Part shown: positions 55,692 through 64,000 of the stretch, one piece after another
How positions within the stretch are numbered: the stretch's first letter is position 1
Layout: every line of letters starts with the position of its first letter
Assembly: GCF_030409755.1 (NCBI RefSeq)
Contig: NZ_JAUFQE010000003.1
Coordinates: 62,001-126,000 of the forward strand
From: Vibrio lentus
GTDB lineage: Bacteria; Pseudomonadota; Gammaproteobacteria; Enterobacterales; Vibrionaceae
Length of the DNA stretch: 64,000 nt
Direction of reading: 5' to 3'
The notes under the pieces: generated by a model
Databases searched by the model: none
The model's input: the letters and a program-made list of their open reading frames with translations, nothing else
What the model was told of the DNA's origin: nothing
Translations under genes and position numbers: made by a program

Positions 55692-56247
55692 GATTCACCC
55701 TCCTACATAGTGCTTGACCTTAGTATACTTGAAGCCCATCGTTATTTGAAATATTTACGGCATTCATTAAAACAAACATGCGGCACATAACTACAAATAT
55801 ATTTACCTATCCTAATGTTTAAATGGATTTTTTTATGAAATTTCGTATTTCGACATACTAATTTTTTTATTGGTGACCTAATTCGAAATTAATCCTTTAT
55901 TAGAGTAAATTAGTCATCGTGATGGTATGAAATGTGAAACGCTACTAAATAGATAAAGACATGAGATAAATTAAGTCAAAGAGTAACCTCAGGGAATGTT
56001 GCCAGCATCAGCTCCAACACGTAATGGGGCAATTTCGTTTAGAAATAGCAGCGTACCGATGCGATCACAGCCATTTTAAGAGGAGACTCTATAGCTTGGT
56101 ATTCATAGGAAAAGGAACGTTTCTACGCCCAAGCAGCTACTAACGAATACCCAGTCTAGACTAGAGACATTGAATCCATTCCTATTCTCTCGTACTGGCT
56201 TTTGACCTGAAATAACCTTCACTCTCGATGGATATCCTGTGCCGAGA
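55692..56247. other. 556-base gap, no gene
   Basis: The left half is the AT-rich promoter region of the AbiE pair. The right half contains GGGGCAATTTCGTTTAGAAA at 56023-56042, which resembles the hairpin sequence next to group II introns 1 and 3. No gene is supported. Confidence 0.4.
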
Positions 56248-56784
56248 TTAATATTTCCAACCGTTAAATTGTAACGATTTAGGGATAGGGCTGTAGCAAG
56301 GGTATTCGGTTTGTAAGCCGTAGTTAATAATCATTGAAATATCAACGCCGAAGGCCCCTGCATAGTTTGCTCGTCTGAACTTCTGCGGATCGTTTTTGGC
56401 GGTTTTCTCAAGTACCATCCAGATCATATCTTCAAGGAAATCAGGGTGGCGCCTTGGATCGAGTGCCATGGTATCGCGCATACAGAACCAGCTTCCTCCG
56501 CCTAGGCGTTTTTGATTATAGGCATTGTCAAAATACGCCGTATGCAAACCTTGTAGGTAGGCGTTTAAGCGTATGGATCCCACGGTGTCTGTCTCATCAA
56601 TGTGCTGCAAGAAGTAGGGCAGTTTGGTGATGTCTGGCAGGTCTTGGGAATATGGTCTTTTATTTATTACTGCGAGTTCGTATTGCTCATGTATCTCGCT
56701 CAGCAGTTGGGTGAGCTCAGGAGAGTGGGGTTGAGCTTGCACGCTCGCGCAGGTAAGTAGCAGTAATGGTAAGACTGTTTTCAT
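56248..56784 (-). CDS. Periplasmic hypothetical protein of the transfer operon
   Basis: A 178-residue protein from ATG 56784 (AAGGGAGAGTGACC upstream) with a clear signal peptide: M-K-T-V-L-P-L-L-L-L-T-C-A-S-V-Q-A, cleaved about residue 17. The mature part has Y-L-Q-G-L-H-T-A-Y, W-F-C-M-R-D-T and a late Y-P-C, so two cysteines could form a disulphide. This arrangement recalls Rap1a/Tai-like periplasmic proteins, but the match is weak. It lies 83 bases downstream of traG on the same strand and may belong to the operon, possibly in exclusion or pilus assembly. Confidence 0.6.
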   Translation of the reverse strand: MKTVLPLLLLTCASVQAQPHSPELTQLLSEIHEQYELAVINKRPYSQDLPDITKLPYFLQHIDETDTVGSIRLNAYLQGLHTAYFDNAYNQKRLGGGSWFCMRDTMALDPRRHPDFLEDMIWMVLEKTAKNDPQKFRRANYAGAFGVDISMIINYGLQTEYPCYSPIPKSLQFNGWKY

Positions 56785-56867
56785 GGTCACTCTCCCTTTA
56801 GGCACCTGATCATAATACCAGTATTTAGGCAGTGCATAAAGTTCTTTTTTATGCACCTAGTTAAGTA

Positions 56868-59681
56868 TCACTCTTTCGGGTTTTGTGTGTATCTTGGCAC
56901 CGCAGGATAGGCTTGGTCGGAGGTGACGTATTCCGTCCTTTCGGGTCTAGTGATCTCCTTTTCTACCTGCGACTTGACTGTCAGTTCAATCATCGGCTCA
57001 GGTTTGATGATGGGCTTCTGCGCTTCCTCTTGCTGAAGTTTGACCTCATCGGTTACCCCATCAAAGCGCTCTTGATTAAACAGTCCGCCCGTTTCATTGT
57101 TGTGCAGCATAGCCGTGCGAGTAGCAGCCACGGTATCGACGGTACTACCCCATTCTTTCTCCATCGTTTTGTTTTGCTCCGGTGAGAGGGTAAGTGGCCC
57201 TGTTGGTGTGGTGGCTTGGTGCGCTTGGTTCATTTTGCCCACAATTTTTGCCGCGTCACCATCTAACCCCGCCATGGTGGCGAATGCTTCAGTGCGTGTG
57301 TATTCTTGCCAAGACTTTTTAGCATCAGCAATGTCTTCCGGTTGATGGGCGGTCATCAGGCGTTGGACGTCTGGTTGGTTTAATCCTATGTCTTTTTCCA
57401 AGTAATTCTGGAAGCCTTGAATCGCGTTGGCCGTAAAGCTGGCACTGCCAGAGTCTAGGCGCGTTTGAGTATTTGATAGGGCATCTAAATCCGATTGGCT
57501 TTGCAATGCACTTGCCCCAAGAGATTTGGTGTTGCTGGCGTTAATCGCAAAATCATGCGCAAACTGCTCAACCGACGTTCGGGTGTCTTTATTATCCACC
57601 TGCGTGCCGGCACTGGTCACAGCATTTGCCCCTTCGGTGTATTGCTGCGTGGCTTGCTCAAGCTGCTGCTTTTGCTCGGTATTCATCTTGCTGTAAGCCG
57701 TACGTTCATCATCAGACCATTTCACGCCGCCACTGGCGCCTAAATTGAATGGCGATGCCCCTTTGCCTGTGCCTAGGCCGCCCTCGAAGCCGCCATAGAC
57801 ACTTTGCAGGTAAGCGTGTGATTGGTCTTTCGTCCAACCCGTTTGTTGACTCACGCTGTCAACCGCTGTTTGCATGTCGTTCATGCCTTCGCTGACTTGA
57901 GTATTAAAGCCACTGGTATTGCCTTCACCGTAAGCCAGATTTTTACCCACGCTGTCATGCCAGCGGTCGCTCAGCGCGGCGCCTCCTTGGATGGTTTGAG
58001 CCAGTTGGGTACTATTTTGCTCTAGGTTTTGCTGCGTTTGATTGCGGGCATTCGCCACACTCTCTTGCAGCATGCTTTGCGTGTTGGCGCTGATGTTGCC
58101 GCGACTGGTGGTTTGTGAGCTGTCGTAGGTGGTGCGCCCATCTCCGTGTTGTGTGGTCACCGAGCCGTCTGGGTTTTGGGTGTAGGTGTGGCCCTGGTTG
58201 GTTAGGGTATTTGTATCAAACTTATTGGCATGCGTGTTGTTCATGCTGTGGTTGTCAATCTGCATACTGCCAAAATCCAGATTACCCGTGGAAGCCGCAG
58301 CACTGGCTCTAGCATTGGTCGAGTTAATCATGCTCGATAGCTGATAGTTCATGCTCGACAGGACTTCTTGACCACCTTTTAAAATCCCTTTGGCTATCAT
58401 AGGGACGGCTACCATCAAGATACCGGTCATCCAGGCGAAGCGACTGTGAAGCTCATCCGCGGTATTCGCGTTGGAGAGCACCAGCCCTCCGAACTTCCCC
58501 GATACATCCGTAGACAGAGACTCCAGCCCCCAAAGCTGAAAGCCGTTGATGATGGCAAACAAGGCTGGCCAAGTGGCCAAAAAGGCAAACGTGCCAAAAT
58601 AGTTTTTGAGCACCATCATGGTTAAGCCAGGAATGACTGCCGCCCCGGCAACAAAGAAGCCCAAACACGCGAACAACATAAACATCATCGTATGGAGCAT
58701 CGGCAAGTATTCTCTCGCCATTAAGCCCAATGACGCCCACATCGAGGTGGTTTGCAGTTTGTTGGTGGTATAGGCGTAATTGAGCGCGGCTTGCGTTGGG
58801 TCTAGGCTATCAAGGTTATAGCGCAGCTCGTTCATCAACATATTTTGTTTGATGGTGTTGGACGCGCTGGTACTGATGGCAAAAAATTTGTTGTAGCTGC
58901 GCTGCAACGATTGCACCACTTGGGGTTTATAACGGTCCGCGTCTTTGCCGAGCAATTGATGCGCTAACAAACTCATGTTTTTATCTGCGGCATCATTAAA
59001 GCGCTGCTTGATGATAGGGTAGGCTTCTTCGCACCGCTTGTAGGTGCTTTGACCGCCCCCTTCATCAAGAAAAAGGGCGCGCAGTGGGCTTTGCTTAACG
59101 CCGTCTAGAAAGGCAAAAATATCAGGCGCGGCAAAGAGTTCATCCCAGGTGTATTTCCCATTGATTCTCACATCCCCAATCATGCAGTTATGAAAGTAGT
59201 CTCGCCAGAGCTTTTGTAGCGCCAGCTCATTGATTCTAGATTGTCTTGACAGCTGATACAGCTCAGAGCCAAACAGCATCCCAGTACGACCATAACGCTC
59301 ATCGTCAGAGGTAGTAAAAATGCCTTCCACGCCTTCAGCCATCCCCACCATGATAGACGAGAAAAAGTAAGTAGGCACAGCCACGAGGTAAGGGACATTA
59401 TCCACTTTGTAAGCCTTACCCGGTTGCGTCTTATCGATGATGAGCATGTCGGCTTTCATATTGATTAAAAACAGGGGCACGGCAAAGAACACCACCATCC
59501 ATTTGATGAGGTCTTTGGGATTCCGTGACAGCATGAAGATAAACAAACTGGTAACAAGCCCCAGCATCAGGCACATCTGTAAGTAATCCCCAAAGGTATT
59601 GGTTCTAAAAAAAGTGGCCAGCGCATTAAAGGCTTTGTTGACCACTTCGCCGGAAGTGTAAGTGTAATATTCGAGTATCAT
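56868..59681 (-). CDS. traG: TraG: mating-pair stabilisation protein
   Basis: A 937-residue protein, almost exactly the length of F TraG (938). The N-terminal half has several membrane segments, including one at residues ~35-70 and a cluster at about 330-430. The C-terminal half is a long polar periplasmic region rich in Gln, Asn, Ser and Thr with repeated T-Q and coiled stretches. It is needed for pilus assembly and mating-pair stabilisation, and in F its C-terminus governs entry exclusion. It follows traH by three bases and is in the same operon. Confidence 0.92.
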   Translation of the reverse strand: MILEYYTYTSGEVVNKAFNALATFFRTNTFGDYLQMCLMLGLVTSLFIFMLSRNPKDLIKWMVVFFAVPLFLINMKADMLIIDKTQPGKAYKVDNVPYLVAVPTYFFSSIMVGMAEGVEGIFTTSDDERYGRTGMLFGSELYQLSRQSRINELALQKLWRDYFHNCMIGDVRINGKYTWDELFAAPDIFAFLDGVKQSPLRALFLDEGGGQSTYKRCEEAYPIIKQRFNDAADKNMSLLAHQLLGKDADRYKPQVVQSLQRSYNKFFAISTSASNTIKQNMLMNELRYNLDSLDPTQAALNYAYTTNKLQTTSMWASLGLMAREYLPMLHTMMFMLFACLGFFVAGAAVIPGLTMMVLKNYFGTFAFLATWPALFAIINGFQLWGLESLSTDVSGKFGGLVLSNANTADELHSRFAWMTGILMVAVPMIAKGILKGGQEVLSSMNYQLSSMINSTNARASAAASTGNLDFGSMQIDNHSMNNTHANKFDTNTLTNQGHTYTQNPDGSVTTQHGDGRTTYDSSQTTSRGNISANTQSMLQESVANARNQTQQNLEQNSTQLAQTIQGGAALSDRWHDSVGKNLAYGEGNTSGFNTQVSEGMNDMQTAVDSVSQQTGWTKDQSHAYLQSVYGGFEGGLGTGKGASPFNLGASGGVKWSDDERTAYSKMNTEQKQQLEQATQQYTEGANAVTSAGTQVDNKDTRTSVEQFAHDFAINASNTKSLGASALQSQSDLDALSNTQTRLDSGSASFTANAIQGFQNYLEKDIGLNQPDVQRLMTAHQPEDIADAKKSWQEYTRTEAFATMAGLDGDAAKIVGKMNQAHQATTPTGPLTLSPEQNKTMEKEWGSTVDTVAATRTAMLHNNETGGLFNQERFDGVTDEVKLQQEEAQKPIIKPEPMIELTVKSQVEKEITRPERTEYVTSDQAYPAVPRYTQNPKE

Positions 59682-59684
59682 AGG

Positions 59685-61070
59685 TCAGTTCCCATAAGCT
59701 TGCGCAGGTTTGGTGGTCGTGCTGATTTCATTTGTGCTTTGCAGCGCGGTTTTTCTTTGCGAGTCAATCAGTTGATTGCGTTTGTTGAGCGCTTCAATGG
59801 CTTTATCGGCAAGCCCCGCGGTAAAGCGTTTGGCGTTATCGATATCACGAGTGATGAGGGCGATGTCATCCTGGCTGTTGTTGGTGTTGGCTAAGGATTG
59901 GCTGGCAACATTTAACATGCTCACGAGGTACTGATTAAGCAGCTCCACCGCTATCATTCGCGAGTAGTTGCTGGTATCGGGGGGTTGCTTGGCGGATAAG
60001 TCGTCAATAAAGAACTTGAGTACCGGCGTTTGAATCAGCTCCAGAAAGCCCTCTTGTTGACGCGTGAGTTGCAGTATCGAGTCCAGTTGTTTGCGTATCT
60101 GGTTTTGAATCCCGTTGGCTTGAGTGATGGAGAGGTTATTGCGCTTGGTAATGGTAATGCACGCATCAGGGGCTGTTTTGCGACACTGATAAACGTCAGA
60201 CTTGCCCCCTTCGAGCAAGACATTGACCAGATTGTTGTTGTCGGTCAAAAGGCTAGGGTAGTAACGCGGGTTGCCGTCTTTGTCGTACACGTAAGTGCCT
60301 GACAAGCTCATCATAAATTGCGCTAGATTTTTGTCGGAGGACAAAAAAGCGTTATTCATAATCGCAGACCAAACCACGTTGTGATGGGTTTGGGTCATAT
60401 CTTTTAGCGCAGGGTCATTTTTGGCGTCCTCTAACTGACCGGCCGCTTTGCCTCCTGCGCCACATTCCTGCTGACCTTGCACCCAATCCGAGAAGGCGTT
60501 GTTTTGTGTACCGAGGGTCGCGCAGACGTGCTTTTTGGTGGCGGGCAAAGCAAAGGCGGCCAGTCCACCGATGGACGCTTGCGCGGCTTCACAAGAGTTC
60601 ACCGATTGATTGAGATATTTGTCGAGCCTGGCTTGGAGATTATCCAGGTTTTGTTTGAGCTGCGGCGCCCAGGTTTGCAGGGCTAAATTGACAATAAAAG
60701 GAGGAGCATTATGAATAATCGCTTTGCCCAGTTTCACCAGTTGGTCTGAGCTGATGTGTGAAAATCCTCCCATAAACATATCAATGCCAGAGCATCCCGT
60801 ACTGATTGAGGGGACAGTGACGCTGACCAATTGTGCATCGACAATTTGATTACGCACAAACAAACTGCCACCGGTGTAGTAGTTGGCCGACTGCCCTTGG
60901 TAAGCCGTTGGGTTTGAGACGTTGGCGTTATACCCTGAGTTATCAAAAAAACGCGCCAGTGAGTGGTTGGTGTCGGCGTGGCTAGCGCTAGATAAGCTTA
61001 TAAGAACGAAAGGAATAACTCGCTTATGCACCGAAACGGTGGATAAGTGGTGGAAAAGTGATCGCTTCAT
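59685..61070 (-). CDS. traH: TraH: F-type pilus assembly protein
   Basis: A 461-residue protein (F TraH is 458) with an N-terminal signal sequence (V-I-P-F-V-L-I-S-L-S-S-A-S-H-A). It has G-C-S-G-I-D-M-F-M-G-G-F and a long helical C-terminal half. It is periplasmic/outer-membrane associated and works with TraF and TraG in pilus extension and retraction. It starts four bases inside the end of the preceding trbB-like gene (ATGA overlap). Confidence 0.92.
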   Translation of the reverse strand: MKRSLFHHLSTVSVHKRVIPFVLISLSSASHADTNHSLARFFDNSGYNANVSNPTAYQGQSANYYTGGSLFVRNQIVDAQLVSVTVPSISTGCSGIDMFMGGFSHISSDQLVKLGKAIIHNAPPFIVNLALQTWAPQLKQNLDNLQARLDKYLNQSVNSCEAAQASIGGLAAFALPATKKHVCATLGTQNNAFSDWVQGQQECGAGGKAAGQLEDAKNDPALKDMTQTHHNVVWSAIMNNAFLSSDKNLAQFMMSLSGTYVYDKDGNPRYYPSLLTDNNNLVNVLLEGGKSDVYQCRKTAPDACITITKRNNLSITQANGIQNQIRKQLDSILQLTRQQEGFLELIQTPVLKFFIDDLSAKQPPDTSNYSRMIAVELLNQYLVSMLNVASQSLANTNNSQDDIALITRDIDNAKRFTAGLADKAIEALNKRNQLIDSQRKTALQSTNEISTTTKPAQAYGN

Positions 61071-61480
61071 TGCAGCGCCTCCTGCACACGCGGATCGTTA
61101 AGGGCGTTCTGAATGCTATGAGCTAGCGTGCTTTCTGGTACGTCTCCAATGCTCAGACGTGAGAATTTACGGCTGTTGACGTTCATTAAAAAGGTCGCAG
61201 GCATGACCGTTTTCCTCTGGCCTGGAAAAAAGGTTTTGCCTATCTCTGGTGTGACAGGAATAGGGACCTCAAACCCTGGAATGCCTGGTCCATCAACAGA
61301 GAAGGCGTAAACCGGTAATTGAAATCGTTCGCCAAGGCGAGTGATTTTAGGGGCTGTCTTATGGCAGTACGGGCAGGTGCTTTCAAAAAAGAACACCAGG
61401 GCATATTGGTTTTGCATAGCAGCATGTGCGGTGGTTGCATGAATCAAAAAAGCCAGCACAAGGGTACGAAGAAATGGCAT
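61067..61480 (-). CDS. trbB: TrbB-like periplasmic thiol-disulphide protein
   Basis: A 137-residue protein with a signal peptide (L-V-L-A-F-L-I-H-A-T-T-A-H-A) and the thioredoxin-fold active site F-E-S-T-C-P-Y-C-H-K near residues 33-42. The cis-Pro loop V-M-P-A-T-F-L is present near residue 93. It would form or reshuffle disulphides in periplasmic transfer proteins such as TraH or TraN. It is shorter than F TrbB (about 180 residues) but occupies the corresponding place between traF and traH. Confidence 0.82.
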   Translation of the reverse strand: MPFLRTLVLAFLIHATTAHAAMQNQYALVFFFESTCPYCHKTAPKITRLGERFQLPVYAFSVDGPGIPGFEVPIPVTPEIGKTFFPGQRKTVMPATFLMNVNSRKFSRLSIGDVPESTLAHSIQNALNDPRVQEALQ

Positions 61481-61555
61481 AGCGCCTCCTGACGTTTTAG
61501 GAAGAAATAAAAGAGAGTGAACATCCTTTAAGAGAGCGGCATGGACGAAGTTGCT

Positions 61556-62341
61556 TTAAAAATCCGATTGCTCAAAATTGGTGGCGACGTTGTAAAAGCG
61601 TCCAATTAAATCATTTTGGCTTATCCAGCCGTACGCCAGTGGCTTCATCTCTCCAGTGCTTGGCTGCACCAAAATTAAGGCGGGCGTAAAAGGCATCGAG
61701 ACTTTGCCTTGATTGTGGCGGTTTTCTTTGAGGTGAGTGATGAAGGTTCCGTCATTACTGATCCCAAGGAGCTCAAAATGGTATCGGTCAGCAAACGCTT
61801 GAATGGATGGGGCGAGTTGCTGGCTCAGTGTATCTTCCCCGTCATAGACAAAGAAAAAGCCCCATCCGTCTTGCTTCATATTTTCAACCGCCGCGGTTTT
61901 CTTCTTCTCCTCTAACTCTAAATACACCTGTCTTGCCGCTTGCTCGGTCGGATGGTCTTTGGTGTAAGAAAACTCCGGTCTTTCGAGCAGCAGCGCTTTA
62001 AAGGTCATGCCCAATTGGTCGGTTTGGTCCGTGATAAAATGATTTAACGCTAAAAACTTCGCGAGCTTGTCTTTATCTTTGGGATGAATGACCGCGTCGT
62101 TTTGCGCCTCAATATGCACGGAGTGAAACCAGGCCATCTGTTCGGTCGCCGATAACGTTTTAGGGCTTGATACGGTGGTTTGCGTGTTGCTTGGTAGCGG
62201 CTTAGGTTTGGGTTTGTCGGGCCTTGCCTTAGGCTCGTTGTACCATCGCCACCCTGGAGGGGTTTCATGAGCCAGAGTGGGTGGGAGATGGGCAAGCAGC
62301 GTTAGGGTAATGACGCAAAGCAGTGTTTTATTCATCATCAT
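61556..62341 (-). CDS. traF: TraF: F-type assembly protein, thioredoxin-like
   Basis: A 261-residue protein (F TraF is about 247). Three consecutive ATG codons lie at 62341, 62338 and 62335; the third is best spaced from AAGG. A signal peptide (L-L-C-V-I-T-L-T-L-L-A-H-L-P-P-T-L-A) is followed by G-W-R-W-Y-N-E-P, and the C-terminal half has a thioredoxin-like fold with G-W-G-F-F-F-V-Y-D-G-E-D and no CxxC, as in F. It acts in the periplasm in pilus assembly. Its leader and first codons are duplicated at 63455-63506. Confidence 0.9.
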   Translation of the reverse strand: MMMNKTLLCVITLTLLAHLPPTLAHETPPGWRWYNEPKARPDKPKPKPLPSNTQTTVSSPKTLSATEQMAWFHSVHIEAQNDAVIHPKDKDKLAKFLALNHFITDQTDQLGMTFKALLLERPEFSYTKDHPTEQAARQVYLELEEKKKTAAVENMKQDGWGFFFVYDGEDTLSQQLAPSIQAFADRYHFELLGISNDGTFITHLKENRHNQGKVSMPFTPALILVQPSTGEMKPLAYGWISQNDLIGRFYNVATNFEQSDF

Positions 62342-62356
62342 AGACCTTGGTTAAGT
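62304..62356 (-). repeat. Direct repeat copy 1 (traF leader)
   Basis: About 53 bases covering the ribosome binding site and first codons of traF. Repeated at 63455-63506 with two substitutions and one missing base. Confidence 0.85.
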
Positions 62357-62368
62357 GAGATAAAGCGA

Positions 62369-62677
62369 TTATGAGGTTAAACACTTGGGTCTTTCGCGTA
62401 AGTGGCGCATCTGCTGTGGGGATGGATTGCGCAACGTGAGTAAGTATTGAAGGTATTTATCGTGCAGCAAAGCGTGGTGTTTCGACCAGATGCCTTGCTC
62501 ACTGCTAAAGTAGTGGGTCTGCTTCTCAATGTTCTCTATCAGCTCTCGATATTCATCCAGCCTTTTCGTGATGTCGGGATAGCGGTCAAGCTGTTTGATG
62601 TGTATCACGTCACTTGGAATGAGTCGTAAAAGCGTCAAGGTGTTGAGCAAAAAAGTTTGAAAGGGTTTGATAAACAT
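62369..62677 (-). CDS. Hypothetical small protein upstream of traF
   Basis: A 102-residue protein from ATG 62677 (AGGAAGGA upstream). The first ~17 residues are hydrophobic (M-F-I-K-P-F-Q-T-F-L-L-N-T-L-T-L-L), and the rest is charged and helical (Y-R-E-L-I-E-N-I-E-K). It could be membrane-associated. No family was recognised. It starts only 31 bases from the divergent DUF6710-like gene, so the two share a control region. Confidence 0.55.
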   Translation of the reverse strand: MFIKPFQTFLLNTLTLLRLIPSDVIHIKQLDRYPDITKRLDEYRELIENIEKQTHYFSSEQGIWSKHHALLHDKYLQYLLTLRNPSPQQMRHLRERPKCLTS

Positions 62678-62708
62678 AACGATGTCCTTCCTGGTCATTG
62701 AGGTGTGT

Positions 62709-63413
62709 ATGTTAAATAGGATTAAAGGGATGTTAAAAAATAAAAACAAACAGAAGTTTGACCATTTAATGAGAGTGGCGAATGATATTCAAAGTCGTAA
62801 CCCAAGGGCGTTGCCTGATTTTCTTAATATTGTGCTAAGGCCGATCCAAGCGGAGGGTAATCTTGCTGTAGCCGAAAGAGGTACCGGTGCTATATCTAGC
62901 GCGAATTTTTTCTTCTTTGGTAAGTTTATTTTTGATTACCTATATGGCTCTGATGGAGAGCTATTGGGTAATTACCTTAATGCTGAAGAGTACGAATTAT
63001 CGCTGAGTTACCACATCATTTTCACAAGACCGTGGAATCTTGAACGATATGTTTGTAATTTGTCTTATATCGGACGGCATAAAGCATTAGATGAAAGCTG
63101 CAATTGGAGGCAGGATAACAATCATGATGTCGAAGTTTGGCTTCCGTGGGGTATTGGATTTGTTTGTAGTGGAAACCATTCTATTCTGGCAGGCATCGCG
63201 GCATCTGAAGGTTATATTATACCGTCATCAGTTATTGATTATTCATATTTATTTAAAGAAATTTACAGTGATGGCGTCTGGTGGTTCGACCATAAATCGG
63301 GACGAAAAATACAAAAAGTTACACACTATCGTATTGCTGCAGCTTTCGAAATTGGGCGTTTAATGAATAGGGATATTTATACCGCAGAGGCTCTTATGAA
63401 AAAACAACTATAG
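62709..63413 (+). CDS. DUF6710-like hypothetical protein inserted in the transfer operon
   Basis: A 234-residue protein from ATG 62709 (an in-frame ATG at 62667 overlaps the divergent gene). It contains D-F-L-N-I-V-L-R-P-I-Q-A-E, then F-T-R-P-W-N-L-E-R-Y, and V-E-V-W-L-P-W-G-I-G-F-V-C-S-G-N-H-S-I. From memory these match DUF6710, of unknown function. It runs against the tra genes and lies between two copies of the traF leader, so it is a foreign insertion. It is more AT-rich than its neighbours. A role in defence or regulation is possible but not shown. Confidence 0.6.
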   Translation: MLNRIKGMLKNKNKQKFDHLMRVANDIQSRNPRALPDFLNIVLRPIQAEGNLAVAERGTGAISSANFFFFGKFIFDYLYGSDGELLGNYLNAEEYELSLSYHIIFTRPWNLERYVCNLSYIGRHKALDESCNWRQDNNHDVEVWLPWGIGFVCSGNHSILAGIAASEGYIIPSSVIDYSYLFKEIYSDGVWWFDHKSGRKIQKVTHYRIAAAFEIGRLMNRDIYTAEALMKKQL

Positions 63414-63454
63414 GGGAGTGAAGCAAAGCTGTGAAAGTTTGAGGCGGAGGCGCC

Positions 63455-63506
63455 AGGGTAATGACGCCAAGCAGTGTTTTTTCATCATCATAGACCTTGG
63501 TTCAGT
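63455..63506 (-). repeat. Direct repeat copy 2 (duplicated traF leader)
   Basis: A 52-base near-copy of 62304-62356, now separated from any traF coding sequence. It marks the other end of the segment carrying the DUF6710-like gene. Confidence 0.85.
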
Positions 63507-63514
63507 CGAGGTGG

Positions 63515-64000
63515 TTATCCGCCCGTGGCACTTTGAAGTCGTTTCTTGATTTCATCAAAGTTGGGGAGGTTGGTGTTGGCTCGCATTTCTGGGTAGAACT
63601 CTTTAAAATCAATGTGCTCAAAGTTGATTTGACCCAGTTCTTCTGGCGTAATGGCGGCGCAGGTGGGATTTTTTGCACTGCCTAACCGTTTGCCCAGTTG
63701 CTGAATAGAGCCTTGCTCTTGAATGATTTTGGCTAGCTTGTTGTCGTAAACGCAGTAACTGCGCTTGTTACGTGTGCAGACACCCAGCACTTTCTTGGCG
63801 CAGTATTGCCCCACGTACAGGGTTAAGCCTTTCTCTTTGGCTTTCCCCAGCGCTTCTTCCGCTTCGCTGCATTTCGCTCCCAATCCTTGCCCCCATCCTG
63901 AGTCTTTACAACAATCGTTAAAACCCGCGAGTTTCTTATTGCACTTCATCGGCTTACCCGTGAATATTTTGGGTGGGTCTCCGATGTCTTTCACGGCTTC
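63515..64000 (-). CDS. traN: TraN C-terminal part (runs off the window)
   Basis: An open frame of 161 residues entering from beyond 64000, with no start inside. It is Cys-rich (P-M-K-C-N, N-D-C-C-K-D-S-G-W-G-Q, Q-Y-C-A-K-K-V-L-G-V-C and S-Y-C-V-Y), the pattern of the C-terminus of TraN, the outer-membrane adhesin that stabilises mating pairs and has many disulphides. The gene order traN then traF agrees with F. The receptor-binding part lies outside the window. Confidence 0.85.
   Translation of the reverse strand, partial: EAVKDIGDPPKIFTGKPMKCNKKLAGFNDCCKDSGWGQGLGAKCSEAEEALGKAKEKGLTLYVGQYCAKKVLGVCTRNKRSYCVYDNKLAKIIQEQGSIQQLGKRLGSAKNPTCAAITPEELGQINFEHIDFKEFYPEMRANTNLPNFDEIKKRLQSATGG

Noticed and set aside
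1..64000. CRISPR arrays, tRNA and rRNA genes
   Set aside because: No regularly spaced identical repeats of CRISPR type were seen, and no tRNA- or rRNA-like conserved sequence was recognised.

Overview
The window looks like part of a large conjugative plasmid (or an integrated F-type conjugative element) from a Vibrio or a close relative. The evidence is a MobF TraI relaxase, TraD, TraG, TraH, TrbB-like, TraF and TraN genes in F-like order on the minus strand, a sequence resembling the F nic site close to traI, and a degenerate attC-like site of the type I associate with Vibrio integrons. Genus assignment is from general resemblance, not from a search.

Layout. 0-15 kb is accessory DNA on what would be the leading side of the proposed oriT. 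It holds the tail of an Rpn-type nuclease, two DMT exporters, a methyltransferase, two LysE exporters, a GNAT acetyltransferase, and a compact minus-strand operon (7263-10047). That operon encodes a 39-residue peptide, a YcaO-like enzyme and an ABC exporter, and reads as an undescribed RiPP-type peptide natural product locus. An IS3 element and several unknown small genes follow. 14.9-15.45 kb is the proposed oriT plus a control region with regularly spaced ATTG motifs, in front of a small DNA-binding-type gene.

15.8-33 kb is the traI-traD end of the transfer region, with heavy remodelling. It has a decayed second traD, a frameshifted membrane protein, a UvrD-like helicase island bordered by related sequence remnants, a broken PIN-type gene and a PQQ-propeller-like gene. 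The intact traD ends this block.

33-56 kb is a 23 kb accessory island lying between traD and traG. It carries a Fis-like regulator, a LysR gene split by an IS200-type element beside its divergent LysE target, and three copies of one family of group II intron (one with an intact maturase, two frameshifted). It also carries a CPBP protease, an IS110 transposase with a nonsense codon, two hipBA modules back to back, an ArsC/LMW-PTP-like protein, a second IS200-type copy and an AbiE toxin-antitoxin pair. A 0.78 kb sequence at 10.9 kb recurs inverted at 50.5 kb, where the second IS200 copy has inserted into it, so filled and empty target sites can be compared directly.

56-64 kb is the mating-pair block: traG, traH, a trbB-like gene, traF, an insertion carrying a DUF6710-like gene, and the C-terminal part of traN running off the edge. 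Together these genes would nick and unwind the DNA (TraI), couple it to the channel (TraD), and build or stabilise the pilus and mating pair (TraF/H/G/N). The accessory genes add stability (HipBA, AbiE), possible defence (helicase island) and possible peptide antagonism (YcaO operon).
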